Shown: in pieces, positions 36,089-64,000 of the stretch
Position numbering within the stretch: position 1 is the stretch's first letter
Layout: each line of letters begins with the position of its first letter
Notes under the pieces: generated by a model
Database searches by the model: none
What the model was told of the DNA's origin: nothing
The model's input: the letters and a program-made list of their open reading frames with translations, nothing else
Position numbers and translations under genes: made by a program
NCBI RefSeq assembly: GCF_032854445.1
Contig: NC_088301.1
Coordinates: 17,818,018-17,882,017, forward strand
Direction of reading: 5' to 3'
Origin: Liolophura sinensis
Lineage: Eukaryota > Mollusca > Polyplacophora > Chitonida > Chitonidae
Length of the DNA stretch: 64,000 nucleotides

Positions 36089-36799
36089 AGTATATGTACA
36101 CACACCCAATGATTCCTCGTCGTGATATGCCTCAAAATTTGTTAAGTGCTACTTTAAGCATACATATATTTATGATCAATGACATTCTATGGTAAGTATT
36201 TGTATACAGTAATTTTTGTACATTTACTCTGTTTGTCTTTGTACATTGTTTACAGTACTGTCATAGACTGTAGAAAAATATTTATCATACATATAAAGAT
36301 ATTATACACAGTTTAAAATGGCCCAGTAAGAGAGTGTGCGAGACAGGGAGACATACTACAACCCATATTGTGTCATATCTTGGACAACTTATGTGTTTGT
36401 CGAACTGTACACTCAGCTATGTTAATGTCAACTATTTCTGCTTAAGGTCATGCTAAAGTAATCAAATTTTCCAGTACATTTACCCATATGTTAAAACACC
36501 AAACCGCAACAGGGAAATAGAAACCATTTCTCGTATGCCTACATCACTGTTTCTTTAAACACCATCACGGTATGAAATGAATTTTATAACTCATCATGTA
36601 AACAGGAAATCACCAGTGATCAATCAGCAGCCTTCAACAGTATACACTTCAGAGCTGTCTGTAAAAGTTTGTTAGAGTCATAGCCGTGTTATGGTTTAGA
36701 TATATTTTGAACTGCGGTGGCTTGGCCGGCTTGAAATAATTTTTAAGCCATTGTGAGCCATGTCTTGCTTGTTGTTTGTAGCGTCACTTACCTATGCGG

Positions 36800-36930
36800 G
36801 GAGTTCACATCCTGCTGATTGGCTGTGGGTTTTCCCGGTTTCCTGTGACCATAATGCTGGCCACTGTCGTATATGTGAAATATTTTTATGTACGGTTCTT
36901 TGAATACATTTCCAATAAATAAATAAATAA
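36800..36930 (+). repeat. SINE family 1, 3' end
   Basis: GGCTGTGGGTTTTCCCGGTT is followed by ATAATGCTGGCCACTGTCGT, TGTGAAATATTTTTATG and an AATAAATAAATAAA tail. Confidence 0.75.
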
Positions 36931-37077
36931 AAGAAAAGCCACTGTGAACTCCAATCTCGTGAGTCCAGTTTCGTCAATTGACAATCGTTAATTAAAAAAC
37001 CTGAGATTCGATACAATACAGCTAGATTCAGTACGGTTTCATTACATATCCGCCCTAATGCTTCATCCCGGACATGT

Positions 37078-37327
37078 GTGGCGGAGGTGCTTTCCGTGCC
37101 AGTAGGGCGCAATGACGCAGTAGCCTCTCAGCAATGTAGTAGTTGCGAGGTCAAGTCCAGCTCTGGTTGGCTTCCTCTCCGGCCTTACGTGGGAAGGTCT
37201 GCCATCAAGCGAGACAGTGGTCGTGGGATTCCCCCGGGGTCTACCCGGTTTCCTCCCACCATAATGCTGACCGCCGTCTTATAACAGAACGGCGTAAAAG
37301 ACCAAAGAGGTAAACAAATAAATAAAT
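37078..37327 (+). repeat. SINE family 1, near full length
   Basis: Contains AGGTCAAGTCCAGCTCTGGT, TGGCTTCCTCTCCGGCCTTA, CGTGGGAAGGTCTGCC, GGTTTCCTCCCACCATAATG and an AAATAAATAAAT tail. Confidence 0.8.
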
Positions 37328-37683
37328 CAGTCATTAAACTCTACTAAACCCACACAGGAAAATACAAGTTTTAAAGTGACGATAAACGATGCATTTTTGA
37401 CTTTACATTATTATTTATTTCACAACACATAGTGCCAGGAGCCAACATGATTTCCGATTTAGGTGTTTACATTTGTGCAAAAATGGAACATTTTTGTACA
37501 CATCTGAGCATAAGTTTCGAGCTAAGTCAAGCTTTTTGTGAGGTAATCTTCTTTTCTGTGCGTTTTCATATTTCTTGAATTAAAAGCCTTGGTATTTCTC
37601 CCTTGTATAAATTTCTGCAAGACTCGCCTCAAAAATATGCACCGGTATTCTAAATGTTGCTTATGGTTCCCGCTGAATTTCAG

Positions 37684-37788
37684 TTTTTGGACAGCCATGC
37701 AAGAACTGCTTGGGTCAGTGTGATGATGTAACACGAGTATGTTCCGGAAAATGTACTCTTGGCTGGGATGGTCCTACCTGCTCCAGAC
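37684..37788 (+). CDS. Lone EGF-like exon (phase 1-1)
   Basis: The exon is 105 nt with a clean acceptor (GAATTTCAG) and donor (GTAAGT). It codes FGQPCKNCLGQCDDVTRVC then SGKCTLGWDGPTC, an EGF-like/laminin-type repeat of the MEGF kind. Symmetric phase 1 lets it splice between the signal exon at 34893 and the lectin exon at 44196. It could therefore be an N-terminal EGF of gene B, or an orphan from another family member. Its sequence differs from the EGF exons at 47303 and 48554, so it is not a simple copy of them. Confidence 0.65.
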
Positions 37789-38746
37789 GTAAGTAACACG
37801 TTAATGGTAATCGAAATGCCTAAAATGTTCATTTACTGATCTCCTTACCCCCATTTGTTCAACAGTAGTTATTAAACAATCCTCATGAAAAGGTCCCATT
37901 AACAAATAACATTTTATTCGGAAAGGCTTCCTCGCTGATATGCGTACACATATAGTACGTATATTAGTATAAGTATAAGTGTAAGTGTAAGTATATTAGT
38001 AAAAATAAAAAGGCAACATATACATTTAAATATATTAGAAGTATTCTCAACTGTGTTTGAGTTTTATTCTCAACAAAGATGAACTTCTACGCCCGCCAGC
38101 AGCATTGATCCATCGAAGCATCATTTGCTGATACGTCAGTAAGATGTTACTTATATATTTCTTTAAATATTGTTAGCTTTATCAACATTTTAAAAATATC
38201 AGGTTATGTTTGGTAAAGGATGTATGAGGCGTACATTGTAATCGTGAAATTATGCAACGCAAGGCCTCATTATTTAAGCTTACAATCATGAAATGAAAAC
38301 AAGTAATTTTAGCGGTTATATGTGCGCCTGGACTAAGCATGTACTGCTGGAATTACTGCTGAAAACTGATGAAGCACCAAAATCGGAGGATACGAAACTT
38401 ATTGGTTGTATTACTTGTACCAAATACAGGATTTGACACGAGTGTTCATTTCGTATGAAAATTATGAAACGATTGAAGAACTTATGTTGCGAGCTTTGCG
38501 AACAACATATCGAAAATGTTGAGAACTAGATTCTGTTTATTAGATAACTGAATTTATCATATAATTGCTAAAAGAGAAAAAAACACTTTGTAAGTTCAAG
38601 CTCGGACACATGTTATAAATGTAAACAGATGACAGCCTGGCGCAGACGAAAATTTAAGTGAGAAAAGCCAAAAAGTGTGAACCCAAGTGTGAACTGTGAA
38701 CAGATGCAACACACGATCAAATACATCATCTGCACCAAGTAACCGG

Positions 38747-38899
38747 TGTCAGGCCTATCACGAGTGAATTGACCACTTGATGTGCTTCCGGATGTTGTAC
38801 AAGCGCGTATAGCGCCACCACAGTGTTTGGACACATGTAATTTAAAATGCAAACTTTATTCTGCCCTATACATACGAAACCTTGTCTGACTTTATTACA
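38747..38899 (+). repeat. 5' LTR of the Gypsy element
   Basis: TG...CA boundaries (TGTCAGG to TTATTACA). About 35 bases of the 3' LTR centre are missing here. Confidence 0.7.
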
Positions 38900-39842
38900 T
38901 ATCCTGGCAACGATGATGGGATTGGTGCTATAGACGCTTCTATCGATGGCTTCTCATGAAAAAATCGAGGAATTCGATGAAAAGGTGAGCGGCAGTTGGA
39001 CTGAATACATTGAACGTTTAGAACATCACATCATTGATAATGACATTGAAGATGAACGGAAAAAGCGTACAATCCTACTCAGTGTTTGTGGAGGAAGACC
39101 TTAAATACTCATAAGGAATTTAGTTGCACCTGAAAAACCTGACGAAAAAGCGTTTAACCAACTGGTGAAAATCGTTGGTGATCATTACGACCCCCCGCCG
39201 TCAGCGTGCGTTCAGATATGCAAATTCAACAGTCGAGTCAGGGCCCTGGGCGAGTCATTTGTTGTGCTTTTGTCTGAACTACGTCGACTTTCTGAACATT
39301 GTGATTTTGGACGATCTCTAGATGACATGCTCAGAGATAGGCTGATATGTGGAGTGAAAGATGACCGAATCCAAAGAAGATTACTGTCGGAGCGTTGATT
39401 AACGTTCAAAGGGCGTATGAAGTAGCCACAGATATGGAATTAGCAGGACCTTTAAAGCACTCAGCAATCCACACAACCTGTAAAACAAACAGAAGTCAAT
39501 AAAGGTTAGGTCAAACCAAGTAAAACTTTGTTTGCAGTATGCTCTCGCTGTATGGGAAATCAGGAGCCATCTACGTGTCGTCAATTTCATTCAACCTGCG
39601 GTTTCTGTAAGAAAAGGGAACACATTATCCGGGCCTGTTGGAACAAACAACAACGCGGTAATAGTTCCGGTCAAGTGGAACAGTCACCCAGAGTGGTCAG
39701 CCATACCAAAAATAAATGGCATCGAAAGCCACAGCAAACCAATCTCGTATAACGAGAGGCCAAAGCTGTCAGGGAAGACGAGGACGTCTATGTAGTTTTT
39801 AGCCTTCAGCGTGATGGAGGCAGGAAACCATATAGGGTTGCC

Positions 39843-40820
39843 ATGGACATTGGGCATATTACTGTTCAGTTAGAATTGGACACGGGAGCATCAGTTACTG
39901 TGTTAGATGAGAATACATACAACCAGTTGAAAATTGGGAAACTTCAGAAATCCAATGTTAAACTCAGGACCTACACAGGTGAGGAAATTCAAGTATTAGG
40001 GACAGTTATGGTTCCGGTATCCGCTAACCTCACAGCAGTTGTCACTAAAGACAACGGTCCTAACTTGCTAGGCAGAGACTGGTTAAGTCAAATCAGATTG
40101 AATTGGAGAGACACTTTCGAAATAAATCAAACCACCAAATCAGTTACCGTAGGAACTGTGTTGGACAAGTATTCTGACCTGTTCAAAGAGAGATTAAGCA
40201 CCTTTCAGGGAATTAAGGCCAAGATAACTGTAAAGCAAAATGCTCAGCACAAATTCTTCAGACCAAGACCAGTACCGGACGTCTTACGTGAGAAAATTGA
40301 CCTGGAATTGGAGAGACTTCAGTCAGAAGGGACAATAGAACCTGTGCAGTATTCTGAGTGGGCAACTCCAATAGTACCAGTAGTGAAAAGTGACAAATCT
40401 ATCGGTATATGTGGGGACTACAAACAAACAGTTAATCAAGTTTCCAAATTGGTCAGGCATCTAATTCCTAAGACTGAAGATTGGTATGCTACACTTGGTG
40501 GTGGACAAAAGTTTAATAAGTTAGACCTGTCCCAAGCCTACCAACAAATTAACACTCATAAGGGCTTATTTCAGTATAACCGACTACCATATGGGGTGTC
40601 CAGTGCACCTGAAATTTTCCAGAGGACGATGGAAAGTCTTCTTCCAGGCATTTCACATGTGTTAGAACGCCTAGACGACATAGTAACAACTGGGGAAAAA
40701 GATTCTGAACACCTGGACATTTTGGACCAGGTTTGTTCACGCCACAGTAAAGCAGGAGTTAATGTGAAAAGGAACAAATGTTTCTTCATGGTAGATGAGG
40801 TTGTTTTTCTTGGACATTGA
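39843..40820 (+). pseudogene. Gypsy pol fragment: protease and reverse transcriptase
   Basis: A 325-codon open stretch. The aspartic protease DTGA is near residue 13, the RT fingers/palm lie at about residues 110-320, and the first RT aspartate is in the KLDLSQAY motif. The catalytic YxDD box reads RLDD (near 40668): both Asp are kept but Tyr is replaced by Arg. The frame ends at TGA (40818) inside the RT thumb, with homologous sequence continuing after it. Confidence 0.85.
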
Positions 40821-42588
40821 ATTACTAAGGAAGGAACCCATCCATTTGACGACAAGATCCAAGCTATTCATGACGCACCATCACCTAAGAATATCAAAGA
40901 ATTGAAATCTTGTTTAGGACTTTTGAACTATTATTCTAAGTCCTTGAATAAGCTGTCAACAGTGCTGGCACCACCACACGAACTCTTACGTACAAACGTA
41001 ACGTGACAGTGGGGTAAACAACAGGAGGACGCTTTCCTTAAGCCAAAAGGATTGTTTCAGTCTTCAGATGCGTTAGTTCACTTCAACTTTCCTGGATTGT
41101 GATGCGTCACCATACGGAATTGGGGCAATACTCTCTCACAAAACGGCAGACGGAACAGACAGATCCATTGGGTTCATGTCACTCACACTCTCTACAGCAG
41201 AGAAAGAGTATTCCCAGCTGGAATAAAAGGGCCTTAGCCATCGTGTTTGGAGTAAAAAAAGTTTCATCCATCTCTTTATAGGAGATATTTTACCATAACG
41301 AGTAACCACAAACCATTACCTAAACTGTTGAAAGAAACCAATGGAATCCAGCGTTGGACATTAACTTAGTCAGCCTACTAATATGATCTGATCTACAGAT
41401 CTGGTAAATCAAATGCAAACGTAGACGCTTTAAGTCGTTTGCCACTTCCTGATTCATCAGGGGGTGAAAATCCACCAATTTCAGGAGAGAACATTTTACT
41501 CATGGAACATTTGGACATGGACCCAGCGAGACCCAGTTTTGTCGAGAGTACTCAAATTTGTTCTTCAGGCCTGGCCAGATAAATGAATGGAAGCAAACTT
41601 GCAACCGTTTTTTTACAAGACGGACTGAACTCAGTGTACACAATGGTTGGCTTCTATGGGGAGCACGTGTCATTGTACCTCCACAGGGACATCAACATGT
41701 GATACAGGAGCTTCATGTAACTCATCCAGGGATTTGTCGTATGAAAAAAAACTTGCTAGAAGCTATGTATTGTAGCCTTAGATGGACAATGAACTTGAAT
41801 ACAAAGTACGCAGTTGTACAGATTGTCAACTACATCAGCGTACACCACAGGAAGCAGAATTACATCCATGGGAAAGTCCATGGCGACCTTGGTCCAGAAT
41901 TCACATCGATTATGCGGGACCAAAAATGGGGAAAATGTTTCTCCTAGCAATAGATTCTTATACAAAGTGGCTGGAAATCTTCCCAGCTAATGGATCGACT
42001 AGTAGTTCCACCATTTAGAAACTATTACAATGTTTTACCATCCACGGTCTTCCGGATAAGAAAGTATCAGATAACGGGACCAGCTTCACCAGTGATGAAT
42101 TCAAGGAATTCACAAGACAAAATGGAATTAACCACATCTTGACTTCTCCTTATCACCAGGTGGTTCCATTCAGGACAAACTGAACCAGTTATTTTTTCAG
42201 TATAGAATCACACCACAGACCACAATAGGCTTGTCATCTGCTGAAATGTTGATGAATCGTACACTCAAATCCCGACTGGACGTATTCCACCCAGATATTC
42301 AAGGACGCATTGGCGAGAAATAACAAGAGCAGAAGACATACCATGATCAACAAGCGAAAAGTCGCACTATACTGTTGTGCAGAAATCGCTTCCTACATCC
42401 GTGACATCATCAAACATCGATATCAACTGCGGTAGTTGTCTTTGTGATAGTCACGTGGAGACTGACAATGTTCGAGAGACTACACCAGTCCCTGAACCAG
42501 TGCACCCTACCTTCCAGAGGCAGAGTGACCCAGGAGTGAAGCTTTGGCCTTCACGTGTTAGAGAATCACCATCTTACTTGAAAGACTA

Positions 42589-42754
42589 TGTTCAGTGACT
42601 CTTAATTGTAGATGATTAACTTTCCTTCGCCACAACAGTTTATGGACACATGTAATGGCTGCGCCCAATACGGTACGACACTTGATCGAAGTTCACTGTC
42701 AGTACAAACTTTATTGTGCCTTTTACATACGAAGCCTTGTCTGACTTTATTACA
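42589..42754 (+). repeat. 3' LTR of the Gypsy element
   Basis: The end (TTATTACA then CCGG) is clear. The start at TGTTCAGTGACTC is placed by similarity to TGTCAGG of the 5' LTR and is approximate. Confidence 0.6.
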
Positions 42755-42851
42755 CCGGAAAGGAGTGTTTGAACACCATACACCTTGATTACTGACGACT
42801 GTTCAGATGTGTTGTTTTGTAATCATCATGATGCGCTAAACTTAGTGAAAA

Positions 42852-43250
42852 CTATCGGCCAGGAAATTTAAGTTGCGGCAATTTGCGGATCTGAACATTG
42901 CGATGTTGTTGCGGCATACGTTGTTTCAGATGAAAAATCGGAGTTTCCTCCATATACAAGGCTTGCACAGTTGAGTTGAGGAGCTGAGAAATTCTTCTAT
43001 ACCGAGCATTGATGGAATGAATGTTGTTGTGGTTGGATATCTGCGTAATGTGATTGGCTGGGATTTCGCTGTCATTCAGTTTCTGAACAAGATGTTTTCT
43101 GGTGCTGTGAATTGAAAGATTTTTGTCAGTGTTAATGCCTGTGGAATTTGTCAATGTGGACAGTTTGTTCACGCCGATGGGTTCCTGCATAAGCCACATG
43201 TCGCGGGGCCCTGAGGATGGATGTTTTGCGTTGGTAACATTTTCCGGAGA
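42852..43250 (-). mobile_element. Crypton-type tyrosine recombinase fragment
   Basis: The minus-strand frame reads MWLMQEPIGVNKLSTL, then HSTRKHLVQKLNDSEIP, ITQISNHNNIHSINARY and RRISQLLN. This matches the C-terminal catalytic region of Crypton/DUF3504-like tyrosine recombinases: the TNHSxRK Arg region, the GHKNxxSINNY box, then a Ser/Gln-rich end. A candidate nucleophile Tyr is present in NARY, with altered spacing from the usual NNY. The N-terminal part is not found in frame, so this is a fragment. It starts about 100 bp beyond the Gypsy element. Confidence 0.7.
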
Positions 43251-44195
43251 ATTTTAAATCAAAGTGTGTTTTGTTTAATGTGCGTTTGTTTGACTGGCCT
43301 GTTATCAAATTCTTGCCGAAGTTGCCGATATGACCTGAAATATACAATTTGAATGTCAATGCCGTCAATGCTGATTGTGCAATACTTTTCTCTCCGTTCT
43401 TCATATGCATTAATTATCCCTGTCTTTCCTCTGCCGTCAATACTGAGAAAACAATCAACATGCAAAGCGGTCGCCATTTCTACAACTCGATAGTAAAAAA
43501 AAGTTTCCACTAAGTTCGTCCTGTATTTAAGTCACACGTATTAATATCGTTACAGCGTTTCCAGCAAATGAAATGCACTGAAAGTGAAATAAAAATTTCC
43601 CATGTTATTTCAATTATTTTAATTGTTATTGATAATGTTATTTCCCATGCACGTGATATAGACTTTCAACATATCCATGTGTAGAGCTGGTAGTGTTAAG
43701 TGTCACTGACTTAGGGCAATTTTTGTAGCGAGTGTGATTGCCTTTACAGAGAGTTGAATAAAGGCGATTCGCTGAAGAACTAGACAATAAAAAAATTACG
43801 AAATATAAATGCTTTACCAACCGAGAATTTTCCTTTCTCTGGCCTTTCGCTGTTTATGTCTGTAGGTTTGTGAATAGCCTGGCAAGATTCGACAGTTTCT
43901 GTTTTGCCCAGATTTGACTCTCGTTTTAGTAAAATATGCATGAGTGTGTGTTTAATCCGAAATGAAATCTAGTTCACTTTTCTTATTCTTGTGTTTAACC
44001 ATCATATGTGCCTTTGCATTTCTGAGGTATTCTTTTCAGCATTAATAACCAAGGTACAATTTCAGCCTTTTAACAATTAAAATGGAAAAGCATGATGATC
44101 TAACATGCATGTAGTATTATTTCTAAATTATATACACTCACTTAATTACAAGATTCATCATCATGTTGATGCAATTATTGCGTTCCCAATGGCAG
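43251..44195. other. Spacer upstream of the gene B lectin exon
   Basis: AT-rich. It holds a possible signal-peptide frame at 43962-44026 (MKSSSLFLFLCLTIICAFAF) that ends at a GT donor in phase 2, whereas the next exon needs phase 1. Nothing else is recognised. Confidence 0.4.
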
Positions 44196-61418
<17,223 letters not shown>

Positions 61419-63380
61419 AAATCATGGCAGTCCTGTTCTCACCGTGGTGTAAAACATTGCCTGTGGCTTCTATATGTCCATCCACTGCGAATCTTTGGGC
61501 CCAGAAATGGAAATGGAAAGATTTTGACTGTTCGTCCAATGATTATTAATGTCCTGCCGCTACATCTTATACTATAGATGTAATAACTCTGCATAGCTTA
61601 CTGTAGGTTCTGTTCTCATGACAGTCCCTGGCAATATTGTACTATTTCTTAGTGAGCAATTGGTCCTAAGGGCAAATAGCTTGTTTAGGTAACACCAAAA
61701 GTACAGTTAAATGAAAAGTATTGGATACATGTATACCGTTGCTTTATATTTTGATTCACAAATATGCATTCCATCCACTCTGACAAACATTTCTGTATTG
61801 AAGAATTATGTGAAATAATTTTTGATCTGCAGGTCCCTAACATGCATCGATCAACATGTATCGATCATGACCTGCTCTGTGTACTTGAGTATAGCTGATA
61901 CATGTAGGAGGCTTTTGGCTAGCAGCTTCAAACGATCTCCTCGGTCTGTATATGTTAAATGCATTGGGTTTTGACCTGACATTTTCCCCCGCGTTTCGGC
62001 ATGCTCCTTTAAAACATCGTACAAGAATGCATCGTAGCACGTTCGTTAATCAGTAAGAATACCCCGAAAACCGTGAGGTCGGCTGATCGTATTTGAAATG
62101 CTCCGGTCATTGCGCATTGCAGCAAGTAAAATGATATCGAGTTAACCAGGCGTGACATGTTTTTCTTGATATGTATGTACTGGCGGCAATTACAACCTCA
62201 ACAGAATCTTCTGTGGCATATATTCAGGCGATTGTTCTGTTTGTTTAATTGTTTGGGTGCTGCTGTGCGGGAGTGTTGGTGTGCGTACGTGCGTGTTTGT
62301 ATGCATGTATGCAGGTGCGTTGTCCAAAGGTGTATGTGTTTGTTTGCGTGTGCGTGTATGTATCTGTATGTTTCAGTTTTAGGTCATTCTTACCAATTTT
62401 TCAGCCATATGACGACGAGGAATCAATAAGTGTGTGTAAATACCGTGCATTCCCTGTAGCAGGGTGCTTCAGCAGATGCAATCATTTCGTTGCAACCCTA
62501 ACCAGGTCTCTCACATCCCTTGATGAAATATGTTAAACTTTCACATTTTTGTGTATAATCAAGGAAGTTTAAAGTTTGTTTTATATGAGAGTACACTATA
62601 AAAAGTGTAAGAAGTAAATTGTAATTACTGTAATGTTACGTTTATCTCCCTGTACTGGCCTTACGATCAAGTGCATACAGGTAAAATATATTTTAATTTT
62701 ATATTGTACATTTTTGTTATACGTATGTATAAAACAGCGTTTTTATTTAGGATTATTTAATGATGAATGTGGAAATGACTTTTTGGTTTAGTGATATAAC
62801 TTGCACATTTTCGGAAGCCAGCTACAGGTAGAGACTGGCTACAGGACAATACTCAGTTACGAGCCCCGTCTTTAAATATTGCATTATATTTTTATTATTT
62901 GTTCTTGAATCAGTGTTTGACCTACATTTTCGCTTCTTTGTTCGTTATAGCCTTTTACTGTGATTCAGTCAAGCATCCTCGAGGCTTCCGTGTTTATGAA
63001 TTTCCTGTCATTGTAAATAGCGTACACGTTCTGGAAGTCTATTCGGTAAAGGTGTCTACCCTTGACTGTTAATTCTATATTCACGTGGACTGACTCGTCG
63101 CAATGTTCCATCCGGAATAGACGCTGTCGTCAGTAAGAGACTATATGTCGTTGTAATTATTTGTATTAATTTGTACATTATTGCCAGGTGTATTATTTGT
63201 CTGTTTTGTTCAAATACATGTATTGGACTTATTCAAGCGTCTTCGTGTTTCTTTTTGACCTTGTCGCTGATCTGAGCGATTAAACAAGCCAATTGTTTCT
63301 CATCTTTACTCTCCGACTGTGGTACTCTTACAGCACGTACACTCGAGCTTTATTGTCCTTTTTTACGTCGTACAGGAGAG
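61419..63380. other. 3' UTR and spacer downstream of gene B
   Basis: Aligns with the gene A downstream region as far as about 62220. No AATAAA is seen close to the stop. A piece of SINE family 3 (TTTTTCAGCCATATGACGAC) is near 62399, next to GTGCGTGT-like simple sequence at 62280-62360. Otherwise nothing is recognised. Confidence 0.55.
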
Positions 63381-63609
63381 GGCAGTGTTCTCTAAAACAA
63401 TCGTGTATAATATTACACAATGACATTTAAATCATTGGAACATAATTTGTGTACTGATTAAAAAGTACACATGTTGTATACTGCTAATACACAAATTTAT
63501 GTGGATGTTCATTTTGCAACAGTACTGCCTACCACTCACAAATAACAGTTGTAGAGAGTATCCTACTGATATCAAAACATCTTTTCATTCGTTAATTGTG
63601 TGTGTACGG

Positions 63610-63738
63610 TGTGTACCCTCGGGACGTTTGGACCAGACTGTACAGAGAGACCGTTTGTTTGTAACACAACATCCGGGCACTGTCCCCTGAAAACAGCCAG
63701 GTGTGTGTCGGGATATTTATCTCCGAAATATGACACAG
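63610..63738 (+). pseudogene. Decayed EGF-like exon, start of a possible third receptor unit
   Basis: The frame reads CTLGTFGPDCTERPFVCN, then TTSGHC, ARCVSGYLSP and a GTAATT donor in phase 1. It is a copy of the 47303 exon with an in-frame loss of 7 codons that removes two cysteines. The acceptor CAG has become CGG (63607-63609). About 230 bp of upstream intron also match 47750-47945. It is unlikely to be spliced normally. Confidence 0.65.
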
Positions 63739-64000
63739 GTAATTTTTCAGATTTTTTTAAAACAAATGCTATATTTTGCTTTTGAATTTCAGTGATACAG
63801 TGGAGCAAAATAAAGGTCACATATTATAATCACTTCCCATGAAATTCACCTTTGAAGAATATACTCCTCTCCGTTCCTTGTTTGTCATATAAGGAAGTTT
63901 TAATCCGCCAGGAACAATGGACAGTAACGTCAATCGGAGCTGGAGTTAATAGAGAACAATGTATTACTTTTAAATACACTTCAACGTCTTGTACATAATG

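Larger units (their letters stand above)
36089..37683. other. Spacer with two SINE fragments
   Basis: 36800-36930 and 37078-37327 are family 1 SINE pieces (plus strand), both ending in AATAAATAAAT. The remainder is AT-rich with nothing recognised. Confidence 0.55.
38747..42754 (+). mobile_element. Ty3/Gypsy LTR retrotransposon, degenerate, with CCGG target duplication
   Basis: The 5' LTR is 38747-38899 and the 3' LTR about 42589-42754. They share TTTATTCTGCC/TTTATTGTGCC, CATACGAA and CCTTGTCTGACTTTATTACA. CCGG flanks both outer ends (38743-38746 and 42755-42758). A likely primer-binding site starts with TGGCAACGATGATGGG near 38905. In order there are a gag-like frame from 38946 with an in-frame stop at 39102-39104, and a CCHC knuckle near 39597-39638. 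Then come a DTGA protease motif near 39879, RT (DLSQAYQQI, LPYGVSSAPEIFQRT), an RNase H remnant and a broken integrase (HIDYAG, SDNGTSF). Stops and frameshifts interrupt each part, including a stop at 40818-40820 after FLGH. The LTRs are unusually short and differ by an indel. The element is inactive. Confidence 0.88.

Overview
This is eukaryotic, intron-rich and repeat-dense DNA with GT-AG introns, tRNA-derived SINEs, LINE, Ty3/Gypsy, Crypton and mariner remnants and no bacterial-style gene. The SINEs and the lectin/EGF/phosphatase receptor architecture point to a lophotrochozoan, most likely a mollusc. A brachiopod cannot be excluded. Almost all short open frames are chance frames in introns and repeats. 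The real coding content is in small exons, which I placed from splice sites, phase and homology between paralogous segments of the window.

The core is a tandem cluster of receptor-type tyrosine phosphatase (RPTP) genes on the + strand. Gene A (1090-16096) enters at the left edge and has 16 exons coding a juxtamembrane remnant, an active-looking D1 phosphatase domain and a D2 domain with degenerate catalytic motifs. Gene B (first secure exon 44196, stop 61418) is its tandem paralogue. Its 16 phosphatase exons have exactly the same lengths. It also shows the ectodomain: an F5/8-type (fucolectin-like) domain in two exons, two EGF-like exons, a transmembrane exon and a basic juxtamembrane exon. 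A decayed EGF-like exon near 63610 suggests a third unit beyond the right edge. The A and B segments align over about 1-16940 and 50780-62220.

Between A and B (16-44 kb) lie fragments that fit the same exon-phase grammar. A three-exon tail with tyrosine motifs and no phosphatase is at 19313-20139. A transmembrane exon plus a short stop-terminated tail is at 29022-29452. A signal-peptide exon is at 34833-34893, with a decayed copy at 21512. A lone EGF exon is at 37684-37788. All ectodomain introns are phase 1, so these modules are exchangeable. The locus looks like a receptor family that keeps its ectodomain/TM module and varies its cytoplasmic end.

Mobile and repetitive DNA: a LINE with a nested mariner-type MITE in an intron of A (3950-6560); a LINE RNase H fragment (18.4-18.8 kb, -); two adjacent solo LTRs, each with a 4-bp target duplication (22171-23173 and 23266-24013); a ~93-bp minisatellite with higher-order structure ending at the TM exon (27.7-29.0 kb); a Gypsy element with LTRs and CCGG target duplication (38747-42754); a Crypton-type recombinase fragment (42.85-43.25 kb, -); long microsatellites (45.2-45.85 kb); and at least 13 copies or fragments of one SINE family plus members of two others.
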